From positions 2,728,001 to 2,792,000 of the forward strand of contig NZ_CP049989.1 of assembly GCF_011388215.1 (NCBI RefSeq): a DNA stretch of 64,000 nt, in the 5' to 3' direction. The notes below the pieces were generated by a model, which did not search any database, was not told the origin of the DNA, and worked only from the letters and a program-made list of their open reading frames with translations. This document shows positions 59,831 through 64,000 of the stretch, in pieces. Positions within the stretch are counted from its first letter, which is position 1; every line of letters starts with the position of its first letter. Made by a program: the position numbers and the translations under genes. The DNA comes from Hydrogenophaga crocea. GTDB lineage: Bacteria; Pseudomonadota; Gammaproteobacteria; Burkholderiales; Burkholderiaceae_C.

Positions 59831-60379
59831 ATGGTCAAGAAAGTCTCCAAGGGCAGCAGCGCCCGTTCGTCCCAAACCGCCGCCGGCGCATCGCCCCTGG
59901 CCGGCGCCATCAAGGACTCGGCGCAGCAGATCTGGCTCGCGGGCCTGGGCGCTTTCGCCAAGGCCCAGGAAGAGGGCGGCAAGGCCTTCGAGACCCTGGT
60001 GAAAGAAGGCCTGTCCATGCAGCGCAAGACACAGGCCGTGGCCGAAGAGCGCCTGAGCGAAGCCACCAGCCGCGTGAGCAGCATGGCCAACGACCTGCAG
60101 AGCAAGGCCGCGGGCCAGTGGGACAAGCTCGAGAGCCTATTCGAAGAGCGTGTGGCCAAGGCGCTGGGCAAGCTCGGCGTGCCGTCGGCGCGCGACGTGG
60201 ACGCCCTGATCGAGCGCATCGACGCGCTCAATGCGCAAGTGATGAAGATGGGCGGCATGGGCGTGGCCGGCACCGACAAGCCGGCCCGCAAGGCCGCCGC
60301 CAAGAAGACACCCGCCGCGAAAAAGGCCCCGGCCAAGCGCCCGGCCGCGAAAAAGGCCGCGGCCACGAAGAGCGCGTGA
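59831..60379 (+). CDS. Phasin, PhaF/PhaI-type polyhydroxyalkanoate granule protein
   Basis: 182 residues. The granule-binding helix IKDSAQQIWLAGLGAFAKAQ continues into EEGGKAFETLVKEG (about 28-60). A coiled-coil helix follows to ~140, then a Lys/Ala/Pro tail of repeated KKxPAAKK units like histone H1, as in PhaF, which ties granules to the nucleoid. Its position beside a fatty acyl-CoA reductase and a patatin hydrolase suggests a storage-lipid locus. Confidence 0.92.
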   Translation: MVKKVSKGSSARSSQTAAGASPLAGAIKDSAQQIWLAGLGAFAKAQEEGGKAFETLVKEGLSMQRKTQAVAEERLSEATSRVSSMANDLQSKAAGQWDKLESLFEERVAKALGKLGVPSARDVDALIERIDALNAQVMKMGGMGVAGTDKPARKAAAKKTPAAKKAPAKRPAAKKAAATKSA

Positions 60380-60455
60380 CCCGTCGCTTGACGCAGCGCA
60401 CGACCCTGCTGCGTCGCAGCAGGCCTGAGCGGCGACGGCACCTACACTCGGCCGC

Positions 60456-61658
60456 ATGACCCGCGCCCGCCCACGCCAGCCCGCTCCGCGCATCGCCCTC
60501 GCCCTGGCCGGGGGCGGCCCGCTGGGCGCCATCTACGAGATCGGCGCGCTCTGCGCGCTCGACGACACGCTGATCGGTCTCGACCTCAACGCCTGCGACC
60601 ACTACCTGGGCGTGTCGGCCGGCGGCTTCATCAGCGCGGCGCTGGCCAACGGCATCACCCCGCGCGAGCTCAGCGAAACCTTCATCGAGGAGCGCCCTCG
60701 GCTCGACGGCTTCGACCCCGCGTGGCTCATGCAGCCGGCGTGGCGCGAGGTGGCCGCGCGGCTGCGCAGCCTGCCGCGGCTGGCGGGCGGTGCGGCCTGG
60801 GCCTGGGCCGTGCAGGGCAAGGCCTTCACCCAGGCCATCGAGCGGCTCGGCGCGGCGCTGCCCACGGGCCTGTTCGACAACGAGGCCATCCACGCACAGA
60901 TCCAGCGCCTGTTCACGCGGCCCGGCCGCACCAACGACTTCCGCGAACTGCGCGCGCGCCTCACGCTCGTGGCGACCGCGCTCGACACCGGCGAGGCCGC
61001 GCCCTTCGGCCGGCCGGGCTGGGACCACGTGCCGATCTCGCGCGCGATCCAGGCCAGCGCGGCCCTGCCCGGCCTGTTCCCGCCGGTGGCCATCGACGGC
61101 CGGCACTACGTGGACGGCGCGCTCAAGAAGACCCTGCATGCCTCGGTCGCGCTCGAAGAAGGCGTGGACCTGCTGCTGTGCATCAACCCGCTGGTGCCCT
61201 TCCACGCCTCGCCCGAGGCCACGCACGAAGGGCGCATTCCCGCGCTGGTGGAAGGCGGCCTGCCCGCGGTCATGAGCCAGACCTTCCGCTCGATGATCCA
61301 TTCGCGGCTCGAGCTGGGCTTTCGCCACTACGAGCGCGATTACCCGAACACCGACATCGTCCTGATCGAGCCCGACCAGCGCGACGCCGAGCTGTTCTTC
61401 GCCAACACCTTCAGCTACCGGCAGCGCCGCGAAATGGCCGAGCACGCCTACCAGCAGACGCGCGCGCTGCTGCGCCTGCGCGCGGGCCGGCTGGCACCGC
61501 GCTTCGCGCGCCACGGCATCACCATCGACCACGCGGCGCTGGCCGACCCCGACCGCCACCTGATCGACACGCGCCTGCGGCCCGCCGACAGCGCCGTGGC
61601 CGCGCGCCTGCACCACGTGCTCGACGAACTGCAGCGCCGCCTGCCGCAGGCGGCCTGA
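60456..61658 (+). CDS. Patatin-like phospholipase
   Basis: 400 residues, cytoplasmic (no signal peptide). Oxyanion loop LAGGGPLGAIYEIGAL, nucleophile Ser54 in GVSAG and Asp220 in YVDGA make the catalytic dyad. The long C-terminal half (DYPNTDIVLIEPDQRDAELFF) is typical of the DUF3336-free patatin group found with PHA and TetR genes. It would release fatty acids from lipids or granule-associated esters. It ends four bases before the TetR gene. Confidence 0.88.
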   Translation: MTRARPRQPAPRIALALAGGGPLGAIYEIGALCALDDTLIGLDLNACDHYLGVSAGGFISAALANGITPRELSETFIEERPRLDGFDPAWLMQPAWREVAARLRSLPRLAGGAAWAWAVQGKAFTQAIERLGAALPTGLFDNEAIHAQIQRLFTRPGRTNDFRELRARLTLVATALDTGEAAPFGRPGWDHVPISRAIQASAALPGLFPPVAIDGRHYVDGALKKTLHASVALEEGVDLLLCINPLVPFHASPEATHEGRIPALVEGGLPAVMSQTFRSMIHSRLELGFRHYERDYPNTDIVLIEPDQRDAELFFANTFSYRQRREMAEHAYQQTRALLRLRAGRLAPRFARHGITIDHAALADPDRHLIDTRLRPADSAVAARLHHVLDELQRRLPQAA

Positions 61659-61662
61659 GCCC

Positions 61663-62316
61663 ATGGCCAAGAAAGCCCCGCGCCGCACGGCCGAACGCAT
61701 CCTCGAGACCACGCTCGACCTGTTCAACCGCTTCGGCGAGCCCAACGTGTCGACCACGCTGATCTCGGCCGAACTCGGCATCAGCCCGGGCAACCTGTAC
61801 TACCACTACCCGGCCAAGGACGAGCTGATCAACTCGCTGTTCGAGCGCTACGAGCGCGCGCTGGGCGAGTTGTTGAATGCGGCCGACGGCGTGCGCAACG
61901 TGGAAGACGCGTGGTTCTTCCTGCATTCGCTGTTCGAGCGCATCTGGGAATACCGCTTCCTCTACCGCGACCTCAACGACCTGCTGTCGAAGAACCGGTT
62001 GCTGGAGACGCGCTTTCAGGCGCTGCTCGCGGCCAAGGCGCGCGCGGTGCGCGGCATGCTCGGCGGGCTGGGGCGCGCGGGCGCGGTGCAGCTGGACAGC
62101 CGCGAGGTGGAGCCGACGGCGGACAGCATGGTGGTGCTGCTGACCTACTGGCTCAGCTACGAGTACGTGCGCGACCCGCGGCGGGCGCTCGAGCCCGAGC
62201 AGGCGCAGAGCGCGCTGATGCGGGGGGCGCAGCATGTGCTGCACCAGTTGGCGCCTTACCTGGAGCCGGCGCAGCGGCAGCACCTGATGGGGCTGTCTTC
62301 GGCGTATCAGCGCTGA
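61663..62316 (+). CDS. TetR/AcrR-family regulator
   Basis: 217 residues. HTH: TTLISAELGISPGNLYYHYPAKDEL (about 28-52). The C-domain has EYRFLYRDLNDLLSKNRLLETRF, a well-defined TetR_C subclass common beside patatin and acyl-CoA genes. It starts four bases after the patatin stop, so the two form an operon and may be feedback regulated. Ligand unknown. Confidence 0.88.
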   Translation: MAKKAPRRTAERILETTLDLFNRFGEPNVSTTLISAELGISPGNLYYHYPAKDELINSLFERYERALGELLNAADGVRNVEDAWFFLHSLFERIWEYRFLYRDLNDLLSKNRLLETRFQALLAAKARAVRGMLGGLGRAGAVQLDSREVEPTADSMVVLLTYWLSYEYVRDPRRALEPEQAQSALMRGAQHVLHQLAPYLEPAQRQHLMGLSSAYQR

Positions 62317-62343
62317 GTTTTTCTGTCCGCCTGGGTTGGCGGT

Positions 62344-62578
62344 GTCAGGGGCGGGCCCTTCCGTGCCCTGGCTTCGATGCGGCGCCCCTCGCTGCGCGAG
62401 GGGTCCCCTGCGGTGCTCGCGCAGGCGGCCCACGGCGGAACTCACTGCGCGGGCTTCGCCCGCTCCGTTCAAACAGCCGCCGTGAGTCAGTCAACGAAGC
62501 GCGCTGCGCGCGCGGCCCCCTGCCCTGCGCTCCTCGGCACCGCATAGGCGCCAGGGCACGGAAGGCCCCACCCCTGAC
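62344..62578 (+). repeat. Structured dispersed repeat, copy A
   Basis: A 235-base element fills most of the gene-free stretch 62317-62667. Its outer arms, 29 bases each (62344-62372 and 62550-62578), are complementary with two mismatches. Inside are an ATGCGG/CCGCAT pair, a CCCCTCGC-TGC-GCGAGGGG hairpin (62385-62403), CACGGCGG/CCGCCGTG (62431-62438 with 62477-62484) and a GCGGGC-TTC-GCCCGC hairpin (62449-62463). The core recurs in inverted orientation at 63623-63863. In 62579-62667 I see nothing further except the end of the abortive-infection-like gene. Confidence 0.88.
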
Positions 62579-62667
62579 GGCAGACGGGTGGGTGTGAGAA
62601 AGGTTTAGAGGGTATGCCCAGAGGGGCTACGAGTTGGAGCAGAAAACACGTCCTATCTTGAAGAATT

Positions 62668-63543
62668 TCAAGGCTTTTGGTGAGCACGATCTTCGGCAGA
62701 TCGCCGAGCATTCGGGTGAAATAGCGTGGCTGCCAATGCCACGTCGAGCGCGTTTGTCCGGCGATCAGTAGAGATGTGCTTCAGCAAGCCGTACCGTTCA
62801 ACAAGAGTTTTCATATTGGCGCCCCGAGGGTGTGCGCAGTTCAACATCAACAGCAGAAGCTCATCGCGATTCATCGCAGATCTCGCAATATTTGCATAGC
62901 GAACCTTGTCAGACTCGCTCAGAGCACTCTTATCGATGAGGTTGAAGAGGTGGTAGGTGGTTCGGTAGAAAGGTCCAAGGACATGTTCGTTTGTGATGTA
63001 CATCTCGTCGAAATTCCTGGAGACCCATGCATAGTCCTCATCGGAAAGCACAGCGTCCTCGTGCACCGCGCCTGTTTCGGTGTCCTGCCCTGACTTCACT
63101 TGCTCCCGCAACCAATACGCAAGGGTCGCAGGATCCCCTGCATTTGGACCTGGAAAGGCAGAACCTATCACCCCGCGGAGTTCAAGTCTGAGCGCCGCAT
63201 ACATCTGATCGTGACGCTCAAGTAGCTTGAAGAACAGTGGCTCGAATGACGCCAAAGTTTGCGCTTGCAGCGTGACTTCGAGGGTGTGCTGAGCATGCTG
63301 ATTAGTCCGAAACTGAAAAAACGCCGCGACCAGAACACCAGCGAATGCGAACGCGGCAAATAAGGCGTTAACGCCCCCGAAGAGATCGCCTGTTTGGCCT
63401 AAAGTGGCCAACTCCAACTTGTTCGGCAGATTCGAAGCTACCCATTGCACTCCCCAGAAGCCCCAGGCGATCCAAAGTGCAGGGGGGACCGCGAAAGCCG
63501 CGATAGCCGCGAAGACCAAGCGCTTTGACACCGGCTTGTTCAT
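62668..63543 (-). CDS. Putative phage abortive infection protein (putAbiC-like), membrane-anchored
   Basis: 291 residues. Two N-terminal membrane helices (about 9-35 and 55-78) carry GDLFGGVNALFAAFAFAGVL, the wording of the putAbiC class. A helical cytoplasmic part follows with FEPLFFKLLERHDQM, FYRTTYHLFNLID, YANIARSAMNRDELLLLMLN and the final KTLVERYGLLKHIS. The ATG has AGGGAGAA upstream. A sampled 60-base line inside it is 28/60 G+C against about 70% around it, indicating acquisition. It is bracketed by inverted copies of the structured repeat. The defence role is inferred from the family resemblance. Confidence 0.75.
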   Translation of the reverse strand: MNKPVSKRLVFAAIAAFAVPPALWIAWGFWGVQWVASNLPNKLELATLGQTGDLFGGVNALFAAFAFAGVLVAAFFQFRTNQHAQHTLEVTLQAQTLASFEPLFFKLLERHDQMYAALRLELRGVIGSAFPGPNAGDPATLAYWLREQVKSGQDTETGAVHEDAVLSDEDYAWVSRNFDEMYITNEHVLGPFYRTTYHLFNLIDKSALSESDKVRYANIARSAMNRDELLLLMLNCAHPRGANMKTLVERYGLLKHISTDRRTNALDVALAATLFHPNARRSAEDRAHQKP

Positions 63544-63622
63544 TTCTCCCTACTAGCCCGCGAAAGCAGGCATCCGCTTGATTCGCAAGGGCTGCCATCC
63601 TAAACCGCTCCCTGCCCACACC

Positions 63623-63863
63623 GCCGAGGGCTTGGGTGCCCGGTGTGCGGTGGCGCCTGTGCGGCGCCGAGGAGCGCAGGGCGGGCGGCCGCGCGCGCAG
63701 CGCGCTTCGTTGACTAACTCACGGCGGCTGTTTGAACGGAGCGGGCGCAGCCCGCGCAGTGAGTTCCGCCGTGGGTCGTCCGCCCGAGCACCACAGGGAA
63801 CCCCTCGCGCAGCGAGGGGCGCCGCACCGAAGCCACCGCGCACCGGGCATCCAAGCCCTCGGC
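63623..63863 (-). repeat. Structured dispersed repeat, copy B (inverted)
   Basis: A 241-base element in the gene-free stretch 63544-63891. Outer arms of 32 bases (63623-63654 and 63832-63863) are complementary with two mismatches but unrelated in sequence to the arms of copy A. Next inside is a perfect 10-bp pair (63659-63668 with 63818-63827). The ~180-base core is nearly the same as copy A read on the other strand, including the CCCCTCGC and GCGGGC hairpins. The remaining flanks (63544-63622, 63864-63891) hold only the promoter side of the abortive-infection-like gene and nothing else I can name. Confidence 0.88.
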
Positions 63864-63891
63864 CCGCCAGCGGCAGCAGCAGCACAGCAAG

Positions 63892-64000
63892 TCAGGCCGT
63901 CAACCCATCCACCGCCTGGAACAGCGCCTGCCGCGCCTGGCTGATGATCTGCCCGCGCCAGGTGTCGGTGTCGGTGTAGAACGCGTTGAGCACGCGCTGC
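63892..64000 (-). CDS. C-terminal end of an unidentified gene, cut by the window edge
   Basis: The minus strand is open from the right edge to a TGA at 63894-63892, giving the last ~35 residues: NAFYTDTDTWRGQIISQA, then RQALFQAVDGLTA. G+C and codon use match the host genome, so this is probably a core gene and marks the right border of the low-G+C insertion. The family cannot be told from this fragment. Confidence 0.6.
   Translation of the reverse strand, partial: QRVLNAFYTDTDTWRGQIISQARQALFQAVDGLTA

Noticed and set aside
60270..60379. Repetitive Lys/Ala/Pro coding tail as a DNA repeat array or CRISPR-like feature
   Set aside because: The repetition is at protein level (KKxPAAKK) in a PhaF-type phasin tail, with irregular DNA spacing and no spacers.
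62345..62545. Short frames in repeat copy A resembling frames in copy B (63578-63979)
   Set aside because: The similar peptides (SRRLFERSGRSPRSEFRRG-like) arise because the DNA repeat is conserved and hairpin-rich; frames run through both arms and lack ribosome sites.

Overview
The window is about 70% G+C with dense, ATGA-overlapping operons. Its gene content (several acyl-CoA catabolic sets, two Liv-type ABC importers, the slmA-argB pair, a phasin, ergothioneine genes, DUF1501/DUF1800/DUF3106) fits a betaproteobacterium of the order Burkholderiales, most likely family Comamonadaceae (Hydrogenophaga-like). That assignment is inference from protein style and gene order; there is no rRNA here. 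I saw no tRNA, rRNA, CRISPR array, transposase or origin.

Layout. 1-6631: Liv-type ABC importer (livM end, livG, livF), an acyl-CoA ligase and two tandem periplasmic binding proteins, closed by a strong terminator at 6678-6710. 6812-12165: accessory zone with two unrecognised helical proteins, a degenerate tandem Usp protein, a hexapeptide beta-helix protein coupled to a GNAT-like protein, and a GIY-YIG protein of lower G+C. 12274-22632 (minus): nine-gene operon matching the acyclic-terpene (citronellol/geraniol) pathway in the order TetR, SDR, AtuC, AtuD, AtuE, AtuF, then a second acyl-CoA dehydrogenase, a thioesterase and an aldehyde dehydrogenase. 22720-26840 (minus): ergothioneine egtD/egtB, a flavoprotein monooxygenase and a PAP2 phosphatase. 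26888-30919: an ECF42-type sigma factor with VOC, DGPF and cupin neighbours, interrupted by an unrecognised gene. 30928-35006 (minus): DUF1800, DUF1501, DUF3106, ECF sigma factor and small membrane protein operon. 35167-38397: small secreted protein, TPR-methyltransferase and two more members of the unrecognised family. 38440-44197: enoyl-CoA hydratase, FG-GAP lipoprotein, patatin/outer-membrane-barrel protein, thioesterase. 44356-49045: second, complete Liv importer, ended by a perfect hairpin. 49109-55700 (minus): fatty-acid beta-oxidation operon (TetR, acyl-CoA dehydrogenase, DUF2147, FadN-type multifunctional enzyme, thiolase). 55863-57579: slmA and argB. 57635-62316: fatty acyl-CoA reductase, phasin, patatin phospholipase, TetR. 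62344-63863: a low-G+C abortive-infection-like membrane gene between two inverted copies of a structured repeat. The window ends in the 3' end of an unidentified gene.

The common theme is CoA-thioester metabolism: uptake by Liv importers, activation by a ligase, oxidation (terpenoid and fatty-acid routes), reduction to fatty alcohol, and storage granules. Against this background three things stand out. First, a three-member family sharing an FI[DE]G...MQ...P.[MV]L module with leucine-rich-repeat-like strands is scattered between conserved genes at 28756-38397. Second, a repeat family has a conserved core but outer arms that differ in sequence between copies while staying self-complementary within each copy. 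Third, that repeat brackets a putative phage-defence gene.
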